From JACKAF01 sp041391485 (lineage in GTDB: Bacteria; Bdellovibrionota; FAC87; UBA2466; JACKAF01), in contig JAWKNY010000002.1 of NCBI GenBank assembly GCA_041391485.1, positions 186,001 through 250,000 of the forward strand: a stretch of 64,000 nt of DNA, written 5' to 3'. Position 1 is the first letter of the stretch. Every line of letters begins with the position of its first letter. A program made the translations under genes and the position numbers. The notes under the pieces are model-generated. The model made no database searches. It was not told the DNA's origin and saw only the letters and a list, made by a program, of their open reading frames with translations. Positions 36,146 to 43,658 of the stretch are shown here, piece by piece.

Positions 36146-37385
36146 ATCGTAAGATTTCGTCTAGGAGCACGGCGGAAGCAGCCCACTGCTTCCGTTCGCG
36201 CTCTGGTCGATCGACTACCACCTCCGACGCTCTGCCACACGCGACTGGCTCACCACCGCTGGTGATAGTCCTGATTGGATCCGGAATCACTTCCACCATC
36301 AGGCCCCATAACCCGTAATGGCTGCCGCCACGTCGCAATTTCGCTGCAAAGACGAGCTTGTTGTGCCGTGGCGGAGCGAGCACGCCTTAGACACGGCTTG
36401 ATCTGGTCTGTAGTTCCACTCCCAGCATCTTCGCCTTAGCTTCTACACGGTAAACTGCGTAACCACTCCTAAACGACACAGAGCTTCCGGGGATGGCGTA
36501 AGTCGGTGAGTCAGCTAAGCCCGCCAGTAGGACTCAACCAGCACGATAGCCGTTCATTGAACTAACGCCGACGACAGCCGGCTCAAATGTACGGTAGCGC
36601 TCCGAGTAAGTGTGTTTACCAATCGGCGTTGTTCTGACGTCCCCGCAGATCTTCTCCCCGAATTCCCGGCTATCGAATCCCCGACCGCTGGACTTTGTAA
36701 TACAAAACCACTTCATTTTCCCCGGCGGGCTGGTTCGGCAGCCGATCCGAGCGTACGCGGGAAGCGTGGCTTCCACCGGGTGCATCAGTCCCTGCGCTAC
36801 TGTGACTCCGCAATCCCCATGCAGTGCCAGGGGAATGGGACCCAGCAGGCGGGCCGCCTTCCGGACAATTGTACTTCCCGGGAGCACCGAGTGCTCTACC
36901 ATCGGGCGCATTTCTGCGGGTACGCCCGGCAAAAGCAAAATCGGCACCCGCCCAGCTTTAGGGTAAATCCGGGGTGCGAGCCCCACCTCATTCACAAACG
37001 GTTCTGCCGCCCGCGGGTAGCGGACCTGGCGAAGCGCATCCGCATTTACGGTGCGCCCTCGTTCCGGAATAGATTTTTTCAAGGCGCGCACGCGCCGGTG
37101 CAAATTCGGCCGCGTCCGAGCGATGGCCCGGCACGCACAATCATCAGTCAGATCGTCGGTGGTAGGTCCCAGTCCGCCAAACACCACCACGACGTCCGCA
37201 CGTTCTTTGAAAGACGTTGAAGATAAGTAAGGATGACCTCTGTATTGTCCGGAATAACGGTAGTCGCGCTGAGCACGTCCATTGGCGAATAGTTGCCCGG
37301 CTACGTACCGTTGAGAGTTTGTGTCAGCGATTTTAACAGTAAGGAGTTCATCTCCGATGGCGAGAGTTTCGATACGCAAAGCCAT
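36129..37385 (-). CDS. cinA: CinA-family protein (competence/damage-inducible; NMN deamidase-like), many frame breaks
   Basis: From ATG 37385 the N-terminal MoCF-like domain reads MALRIETLAIGDELLT and KIADTNSQRYVAGQLFANG. It continues through DVVVVFGGLGPTTDDLT and NADALRQVRYP to GVPAEMRPMVEHSVLP. The C-terminal amidase-like domain is in pieces after 36534 (IPGSSVSFRSGYAVYRVEAK, AITGYGA, PDGGSDSGS, then DRPERERKQWAASAVLLDEI to 36129). Internal stretches such as VIPDNTEVILTYLQ are out of frame between two compensating breaks. I count at least four breaks. CinA C-domains deamidate NMN in pyridine-nucleotide recycling. Its start overlaps the small ORF before it as TGATG. Confidence 0.85.
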
Positions 37386-37510
37386 CAAGCGTTCTCGCGA
37401 GGACGGCGGCGTACAATTACATCTACGCTCCAGCCGTTTTCGTTCTGCTTCACGTTCAATTTTTCTTCTTCTTTGCGTCGCAGTTAAGCTTCGGCGCGAA
37501 GTTCACTCAT
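37385..37510 (-). CDS. Small ORF coupled to cinA, in-frame TAA at codon 9
   Basis: This 41-codon frame lies exactly between two coupled junctions: its ATG (37510-37508) overlaps the upstream stop as ATGA, and its TGA (37387-37385) overlaps the cinA start as TGATG. It reads MSELRAEA, then TAA, then LRRKEEEKLN and NGWSVDVIVRRRPRENA. The perfect double coupling suggests a real small gene whose ninth codon (GAA expected?) is misread or mutated. The function is unknown. Confidence 0.45.
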
Positions 37511-37782
37511 TTTGGAGAGCCATCAAGATCTTCCACGTCGGTGACTCGGAACTTCACCATCTCGGCAACGCACTTCGCGTCTGCCTTCAACTTACGCCCT
37601 TTGCGATTTTTCAAAACCAAGATTTCGTTCCCGTGCACAGTCTCGCAAAGTTCGCAACCATGCTCTTCATCGGACCAGCGGCCGCTCACGCACACAACGG
37701 TGCCCTGACTTCCCTGGAACGCTTCCATCTTCAGCGCCATTTTTCTACGCAGCCGCTCTTTTTCTAACGCGTCCATTGCCAT
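37507..37782 (-). CDS. Small conserved-looking cytoplasmic protein of unknown function
   Basis: This is a 91-residue protein from ATG 37782, preceded by GGAGGG at 7 bases; a longer frame to 37887 lacks this site. It is charged and has four Cys (VVCVSGRWSDEEHGCELCETV and DAKCVAEM), possibly metal-binding. The last 30 residues (ILVLKNRKGRKLKADAK) look like a beta-rich domain. It opens a three-gene coupled unit with the small ORF and cinA. Confidence 0.65.
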   Translation of the reverse strand: MAMDALEKERLRRKMALKMEAFQGSQGTVVCVSGRWSDEEHGCELCETVHGNEILVLKNRKGRKLKADAKCVAEMVKFRVTDVEDLDGSPK

Positions 37783-37866
37783 CAAACATCCCTCCACTGG
37801 GTCCGCCCACACCTTTTGTGGGCCTCCCCGTGGCTTGAGAATGAGGCAGGCTACCAAAGCCACACC

Positions 37867-38726
37867 ATGGAAGCAATACGTACTCAAAGCCTGACCGCCG
37901 CCCTTTTGCTGCTCCTACTCTCGCAGCCGGCGCGGTTGTTCGCCGCAAGCGGTACCTGGCCGAAGGCCAGCGAGGGCATTCCCAAAACTTGGTCACCCGG
38001 CTTTTGGGTCACCAAGTACGCGGTATTTGGGCGCAAAGGGAACGTACGTTTCGTCTGGAGCGAAAAAGACCAAAACGTCTATTGTGCTTCGGACACCCCG
38101 CTCACCGCGTGGGTGACTCACCGGCTGTCCCCACAGGAAACGCTCTCCGAGAAAGCGGCGGAAACGGCTGGCTCAGACGCTGAACGACTCCCCTAACGCA
38201 CGCTGCGTGTCCGCCTGGGAGCTGAACATCGAACCCCTCAAAGAGGTACCGGGATGGTACGTGCGCTTTCTGAAAGCGTTTAAGAGACAGAGTCGTTTAC
38301 CCGTGCGCTTGGCCGTGCCGCCGGTCTCCTCGCATCCAATGCCGGGCTACCATTGGTCCGAGGCAGAAATGGCGCGCATCGTTGAGGTCGTCGCGCGACA
38401 CTGGTTGCACGACATGGGGCTCAACTGGGAGTGGATACCAAAACCGCCCTCGAGACTTTCGCTTTCGTTTCCGCATGCTGCTGAAGTATTCCGAAAAAGG
38501 CGCTCGGCTTGCCGGCGTATCACGACAAAACAGCGCTACACCCGCTAGACGTCGAAAATGCGGCTCGTGTATCGGAGTGGATTCGCACACTGCGCACTCC
38601 GGATCTGCGGCATCTCTTTTGCGACAAGCGGGTTGATTTCGCCTATTATGCGGCTTGGACGATGAAAACTGACGAGACGCAGGCCGCAAAGGCCTGGACG
38701 CTTGGAGGAAAGATGCGTGCTTATAA
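37867..38726 (+). CDS. Exported protein, possibly a TIM-barrel hydrolase, frame breaks
   Basis: ATG 37867 opens a signal peptide (LTAALLLLLLSQPARLFAA). Coding pieces follow in several frames: GTWPKASEGIPKTWSPGFW; then NARCVSAWELNIEPLKEVPG and WYVRFLKAFKRQSRLPVRLA from 38180; then RMLLKYSEKGARLAG from about 38470; then LPAYHDKTALHPLDVENAAR from 38510. Breaks lie near 38165, 38395 and 38505, with another near 38690. The pattern of strand ends (NIEPL, RLAVPP) would fit a beta/alpha barrel, but I do not recognise the family. The 3' end is uncertain: the most likely stop is TAA 38724-38726, just inside the next gene. Confidence 0.5.
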
Positions 38727-39520
38727 ATGGATAGTGCTTCTACTGACGGCGTCTCTCTCCTCCTTCGCAACCGATGTCCTAAAAGACAATGTGGAGTACA
38801 CGACCTCCATTGCCGGGTCCTACGACTCCCGCAGCGGGGTGATTGCATCAACCCCCATGCTGCAATAGTTCCAAGCCGATTCAACGGAGATTGTCTCCTG
38901 TTGCATTCCACTGCTGAATGCCAAAATAATGACCAGGGTCGTTTACGCCCTAGGCTGGCTCGCCTGGGATTGAACACCTGGATACGAAGTCCCGGGGATT
39001 TTAACCGCTACAGTTTCGCTTTGGGAATGCCGTTTACCCCTATTACGGGATTCGGTATGCGTTCACCCGTTCGACACGGGCTCGCTCAGCCACTACGATT
39101 CGCTCACGATGGGATTGCAACTGCGAGCTCACCCTAAATTCAGTCTCGCCCTCCTGGCAGAGGGATCGAACCAACCGGACCCACAATGGGTCGCTGGTCC
39201 CTACGCGGTACACCAGTTTTACTGGCTGCTTTAACCTGATCGATCCGCTGCGTTTGACGGTAGATATCACTTATTCCAACTTCTTGAAGTCAGTTGGCTA
39301 CGAAGCCAATGCCGAGGTCGAACTTGCGCGCGGAGTTCGCGTGCGCGCCGGCTACCACCACGAACGCAAGTGGCAAGTAGGCTTGCAGGTGAACTTTGGT
39401 TTCACCAGCTACTTTTCGGCATTCGGAACCGCAACCCCGGCGCGCTCCGTTTTGATCGGTGCGAAGTTTTCTATGAAGCCCTACTCCTCACTCATTAGTT
39501 TCCATTCGCCTGGAAAATGA
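38713..39520 (+). CDS. Exported outer-membrane beta-barrel-like protein, frame breaks
   Basis: GGAGG lies 4 bases before ATG 38713, which opens a signal peptide (WIVLLLTASLSSFA). Recognisable coding runs are RYSFALGMPFTPITGFG (about 39000), SLTMGLQLRAHPKFSLALLA (about 39095), and LRLTVDITYSNFLKSVGYEA to KFSMKPYSSLISFHSPGK (39240-39520). They alternate hydrophobic and polar residues, as in barrel strands. At least three breaks are needed to join them (near 38850-38950, 39050 and 39235). Its stop overlaps the SppA start as ATGA. Confidence 0.55.
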
Positions 39521-41076
39521 CGGTGAACGGCGCCGTAGGAGAAGAACCCATCAATGGTGGGCTTCTTGGCGTGGACCGCCCTAGTTTGCTTGGACTCATC
39601 AAACGCCTAGACGAAGCCAGCAAAGAACCGGGCATAGAAGTGGTGCTTATCGATCTAAAGTCCTTCCCGCTCGGTCTGGCGGCGGCTCAAGATCTTGCCG
39701 ATGCCGTACTCCGTGCTCGAAAAGCGGGCAAGGAAGTCGAGGTTTTTCTCGGCAACGCCGGTCTCAAAGAATACCTCGTCGCTGCCGCTGCGGATCGCAT
39801 CTATATAGAGGAGGGATCCGAGCTTCGTCTCGCCGGACTCCGCGAAGCCCGGTACTACCTGCGCGGCACACTCGACAAAATCGGCATAGAAGGCGAGCTC
39901 TTTGCCAAAGGGAAGTACAAGTCCGCTCCGGAAACCTTCACCCGCAAGGGACCGTCGGAAGCTTCCAAAGAGGCGTCACTACAGCGTCTGCGATCGCTTC
40001 AAAAAACCCTGTTCGCCTACCTAAGCAAACATCGAAAAATTTCACAAAAAAAATGGGACCAAGTCATAGAGCACGCGCTCTTCTCCCCGGAAGAAGCAAA
40101 AGACTGGCAGTTGGTGGATGCGATCGACGCTTTTCCGGATCGCAAAGAACAGGTGAGCGCCATCTTCACGGAAGACGTTCAAACGATGAAAGACTCCATC
40201 GCTCTGCGCCCACGCGTTGCCGTCATTGTTGCAAGTGGGGATATTTTGCAGGGACGTAGCGCTCTACTGAGTTTTGCGGGAAGCCCTCAAATCACTTACA
40301 AAAAGATGGAAACCTTTTTCGAAAGTGCGCTCGCCGATCCGTTGACGCACGCGATCGTGTTGCGGGTTTCAAGCCCGGGTGGAGAAATTCTCCCTAGCCG
40401 CCAAATAGCGTCTCTCATCGAACGCGCCAAAAAGAAAAAACCAGTCATTGTGTCTATGGGTGATTACGCGGCCAGTGGAGGTTACATGATTTCCGCCCCC
40501 GCGAGCGAGATCTACGCATCCCCTACAACGCTCACCGGATCCATCGGTGTCTTTCTCGGTAAGGTGAATCTTTCCAAACTCTATCAAAAGATCGATCTTC
40601 GAAAGGAAATCCTCAGCGATGCGCCTTATGCCGATCTTTATTCCGAAGATCGCGGCTTAACCTCCGGAGGGCGAAAGATCCTCAGCCGGCGGCTCGATCA
40701 GTACTACGACAACTTCGTAGAATATGTAGCCAAACAACGCCAACTAGCGCTTTCCAAAGCCAACGAAGAGGCCCAGGGAAGAGTTTGGACCGGAGAAGAA
40801 GCTCAAGCCAAGAAGCTCGTCGACAAAACAGGAAGTTACTTGGATGCAGTCGAGGCCGCAGCACAGCGTGCTGGCTTAGCCCCCGGTGGCTTCGACTACT
40901 ACGTTCTGGCCAATGCTCCTTCCCTGTTCTCTCCTTTTGGGGACGGGGGATGGCTAAAAGCGGAGGCAAAAACACCTTGGCCTGTCGCTTCGATTGCGGA
41001 ACAAATTCATTGGGCGACCTTACTAGCGGAGCGACCGTTTCTTTATCTTTCTCCAACGGGACTCATGGAAAACTAA
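39517..41076 (+). CDS. sppA: Signal peptide peptidase A, 67-kDa type
   Basis: This Ser/Lys-dyad protease degrades cleaved signal peptides. The 519-residue open part has two ClpP-like halves. The catalytic Lys is in AKGKYKSAPETF (about residue 128) of the first half, and the catalytic Ser is in GDYAASGGYMIS (about 325) of the second. The normal N-terminal membrane anchor is missing; the frame begins at ATG 39517 inside the end of a barrel-like gene. A frame break at the junction could therefore hide a fused protein (see findings). The stop faces that of the M15 gene 2 bases away. Confidence 0.9.
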   Translation: MTVNGAVGEEPINGGLLGVDRPSLLGLIKRLDEASKEPGIEVVLIDLKSFPLGLAAAQDLADAVLRARKAGKEVEVFLGNAGLKEYLVAAAADRIYIEEGSELRLAGLREARYYLRGTLDKIGIEGELFAKGKYKSAPETFTRKGPSEASKEASLQRLRSLQKTLFAYLSKHRKISQKKWDQVIEHALFSPEEAKDWQLVDAIDAFPDRKEQVSAIFTEDVQTMKDSIALRPRVAVIVASGDILQGRSALLSFAGSPQITYKKMETFFESALADPLTHAIVLRVSSPGGEILPSRQIASLIERAKKKKPVIVSMGDYAASGGYMISAPASEIYASPTTLTGSIGVFLGKVNLSKLYQKIDLRKEILSDAPYADLYSEDRGLTSGGRKILSRRLDQYYDNFVEYVAKQRQLALSKANEEAQGRVWTGEEAQAKKLVDKTGSYLDAVEAAAQRAGLAPGGFDYYVLANAPSLFSPFGDGGWLKAEAKTPWPVASIAEQIHWATLLAERPFLYLSPTGLMEN

Positions 41077-41099
41077 GGCTACCACCGAGCGCGGTAGCC
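41077..41099. terminator. Hairpin at the convergent sppA / M15 gene ends
   Basis: GGCTACC and GGTAGCC pair perfectly around a 9-base loop, immediately after the sppA stop and inside the last codons of the M15 gene. No T-run follows on either strand, so it may only block read-through or protect 3' ends. Confidence 0.4.
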
Positions 41100-41957
41100 G
41101 CGCGCGTCTACATGAACAAAGGGCCCATGGACCCGATTGGCTTTGTAGGCGGACAATCCCCCGCTTGGAACAGTCTGGGTGTCGGACTTCTCCAGCGCCT
41201 CCACCAGATTAAAAAGCTCAGCGGCATCTGAGAAGTCGTGTTTCTTGTCGTGATTCAGATCATCCATGATTCCGTCCTTGGGGTTTTCATCGACAAAGAT
41301 ATCTGCGGCATTTCCATACTGGTGCTGACTGAGTTTCACATTGCCGATCTGCTTGTTGTAGAACGGGGTGCGGTACCCACTCATGATGGTGAACTTCGTC
41401 CAAGAAAAACCGCGTTGCTGTGCAAACTCAAGCAGCCGCTCGAGCTTTTTCAGTAGATCCGCTTTTAAGGCCACAAACTTTGGAAAGCTGGCCTTTTGCT
41501 TGCACAGAAACTCACCCAAGACGTAACTTTTGGACACCTTCCAGTCTAGATTCTCCTTTGTCACTTCGATAAAACCGTCGGGAGGCGGTTGTCGTCGGGG
41601 ACCAAATTTCGGGTAGGTCCCAATCCGGTACCCGTTCAGCTTCCCCTTCACGACTTTGCTAGCCGGTAGCTGTACAAAAACATTGATCCGGTGCTCTTTT
41701 TTCTGCGGATCGTGGTATGCAAACTTGTAGCTTCCGGGAGTTGAGGGAAAGTCGATTTTCTGTGGCAACGCCGTCAAATCCACGTAACCCAAGGGACCGG
41801 ATAGCTTTCCAACACCCCTTGCTTTGAGTTCGCTCTGGGGCATTAAAAAAAGGGCCGTTGGAATTTTATTCGCCCCTCCAAGTTCCAGAGACTCTCCCCA
41901 TGTAATCACGGAGGAAAAAAGGGCTCCTAGAACCAGTGATCTAGGAATCATTTCCAT
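41079..41957 (-). CDS. Exported M15-family peptidase (peptidoglycan carboxypeptidase-like)
   Basis: It probably cleaves peptide stems of peptidoglycan in the periplasm. A short signal sequence (LVLGALFSSVITWGES) precedes a 290-residue mature protein. The zinc site of M15 is visible: TIMSGYRTPFYNKQ, then His and Asp in SQHQYGNAADIF, and the final His in GPFVHVDARG. The N-terminal 150 residues are a beta domain of unknown role. I start at ATG 41957, which has AGGAG 6 bases upstream and overlaps the L,D-transpeptidase gene by 17 bases. The two genes form a peptidoglycan operon. Confidence 0.88.
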   Translation of the reverse strand: MEMIPRSLVLGALFSSVITWGESLELGGANKIPTALFLMPQSELKARGVGKLSGPLGYVDLTALPQKIDFPSTPGSYKFAYHDPQKKEHRINVFVQLPASKVVKGKLNGYRIGTYPKFGPRRQPPPDGFIEVTKENLDWKVSKSYVLGEFLCKQKASFPKFVALKADLLKKLERLLEFAQQRGFSWTKFTIMSGYRTPFYNKQIGNVKLSQHQYGNAADIFVDENPKDGIMDDLNHDKKHDFSDAAELFNLVEALEKSDTQTVPSGGLSAYKANRVHGPFVHVDARGYRARW

Positions 41958-43368
41958 TCCAGGCTCCTAACTCCTTCATCGTGCTCACTATCTTTTCGTC
42001 CCAGCCGTAAACATCCTTTGCGTTGGCAATCTTATTATCCTCAGTCAACCAAACCGTTCTATACATCAAGTAGATGGGAATAGGTTGCCGCAGCTTTATG
42101 AGCGTCCGCTTCTGATCTTTTAGAACCGAATCGATGCGTTCCTGGGACCAAGACTCTTCCGTACCGGCGACCTCTAAGACAAAGTTGACGAGATCTCTTG
42201 GCTTCTCCAACCGGATGCAACCGTGGCTGAACATTCTTTCTTTGGTTTCGAACAGAGATCTGGCTGGCGAGTCGTGCAGGTAAACCGCTTGGCTATTGGG
42301 AAAAAGAATCTCATATTTGCCCAGAGGGTTGCTCTCACCTGGTTTCTGTTCGATTCGAAAGGGAAACTTCTCCTCCGAGTATTCACTCCAGTCTATCTTG
42401 GCAATCTCCTCTTCCGTTAACGGCAGGTCCTTTTTTTCGGCGGAATAGATCTCATAGTTCTTCTCTTTAAGAAAATCGGTGCCGGACTGAAGCTTTGGCA
42501 GGATTTCCTTTGAGGCAATGGAGTAGGGTATCACCCAGCGCGGGTTCAAAATCACTGTAGTGACCTCGTCGGCCAGCATCGGACTCGCTGCCCCTTCTTT
42601 ACCGACAATTATCTTCTGCGCTAGAGCGACCTTTCCCTCCCGCACGCCAAAGGCTTGAAAGCGCGCGATATCGACGAGCACATGGGTTGTATCCGACTTC
42701 GCCGGGCCCATCCAACGGTTGCGCTCCATGTTCGCGGCAATCGCTTCGGCTTCTGCCGGGTTCTGCACTCGGGACTTTAAGTACTTTTCCTGCAGCCGCG
42801 TATAGTCGTAAAACCCGTCCACCTTGAACAAAGGTAGCGGGTCACGATCCGAGAAGGCGTTTCGCACTTCCTCTTTCGGAATCAGCTCCGCGCGATCCGC
42901 GATGGGAATCCCCTCAATCTCTTTCACGCGGCGTAAAACTCCTCCATGGAGATCGGCGATGAATCTCGTAATGGAATCACTTACCAAAAGGTCGGCGTCC
43001 ACCTGCGCTGCGATGCTGTCGGCCCCCGAGCAAACCGTTTGAGATTTTTTTAAGTGGTACAGCTCGGGATTCAAGCCGTGCCGGGGAGCGGCTGTTTCAA
43101 TTTCTTTGAGTGCCTGGTTCGCCGTATCGATTAGCGCTTTGCCTTCGCACCAGATAGGGCAATCGGAGTTCGCCGCATAGGCCTCTGCCACCATCGCTCG
43201 CCAAGCAGCCGGCTCGCCTTTGAGGGACTGCAAATGCTTTTGGACTTGCACCCGCAGGGCTTTATCGCAGCGTCTACCGATACAACCCGAAATCAGAAGG
43301 ACACTCACAAGGGTAAAGAATATTCCCACCCCGAAAACTCGAAACGAACGGCCACCATCACGTCGCAT
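41941..43368 (-). CDS. L,D-transpeptidase, YcbB-like lipoprotein
   Basis: It makes 3-3 cross-links in peptidoglycan. The N-terminus has a lipobox (LISGC, Cys near 29), so it is probably anchored to a membrane, unlike Escherichia coli YcbB. A scaffold region follows and then the YkuD catalytic domain: NPRWVIPYSIASKEILP, LFPNSQAVYLHDSPARSLF and the catalytic SHGCIRLEKP (about 395). The length of 475 residues fits the YcbB-type subgroup with a capping loop. AGGAG lies 7 bases before ATG 43368. The frame is intact. Confidence 0.93.
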   Translation of the reverse strand: MRRDGGRSFRVFGVGIFFTLVSVLLISGCIGRRCDKALRVQVQKHLQSLKGEPAAWRAMVAEAYAANSDCPIWCEGKALIDTANQALKEIETAAPRHGLNPELYHLKKSQTVCSGADSIAAQVDADLLVSDSITRFIADLHGGVLRRVKEIEGIPIADRAELIPKEEVRNAFSDRDPLPLFKVDGFYDYTRLQEKYLKSRVQNPAEAEAIAANMERNRWMGPAKSDTTHVLVDIARFQAFGVREGKVALAQKIIVGKEGAASPMLADEVTTVILNPRWVIPYSIASKEILPKLQSGTDFLKEKNYEIYSAEKKDLPLTEEEIAKIDWSEYSEEKFPFRIEQKPGESNPLGKYEILFPNSQAVYLHDSPARSLFETKERMFSHGCIRLEKPRDLVNFVLEVAGTEESWSQERIDSVLKDQKRTLIKLRQPIPIYLMYRTVWLTEDNKIANAKDVYGWDEKIVSTMKELGAWNGNDS

Positions 43369-43549
43369 ACCTCACTCCTTAATATATTCAACCAGAGTGA
43401 CTGCAATCGTTGTGCCGTCTCTAAAAGTCCCTTTTCTTAAACTTTGCGATGATTTAGTGCGGGATTTGGGAACAATCTGTAACCATTTGGCGACGGCCCT
43501 CGTAAATTCCAGTCATCCGGGTACTAGGCGAAGACAAAAATTCGCAAAA

Positions 43550-43569
43550 GCGCGAGCCTGAACTCGCGC
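43550..43569. promoter_or_regulatory. Perfect palindrome upstream of the S8 protease gene (candidate operator)
   Basis: GCGCGAG and CTCGCGC pair around six bases. A TTGACA (43574-43579) lies 5 bases downstream, but no good -10 is visible at the right spacing. The 290-base gap between the divergent transpeptidase and protease genes holds nothing else I can name. Confidence 0.4.
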
Positions 43570-43658
43570 CCATTTGACATCTCTTGTCCACTCATGTCAT
43601 GCGTAGAAAGGTGGCAGGTCGTATTGCATGGCGACTGCCGATGGGTTTTGGGGGGAAT

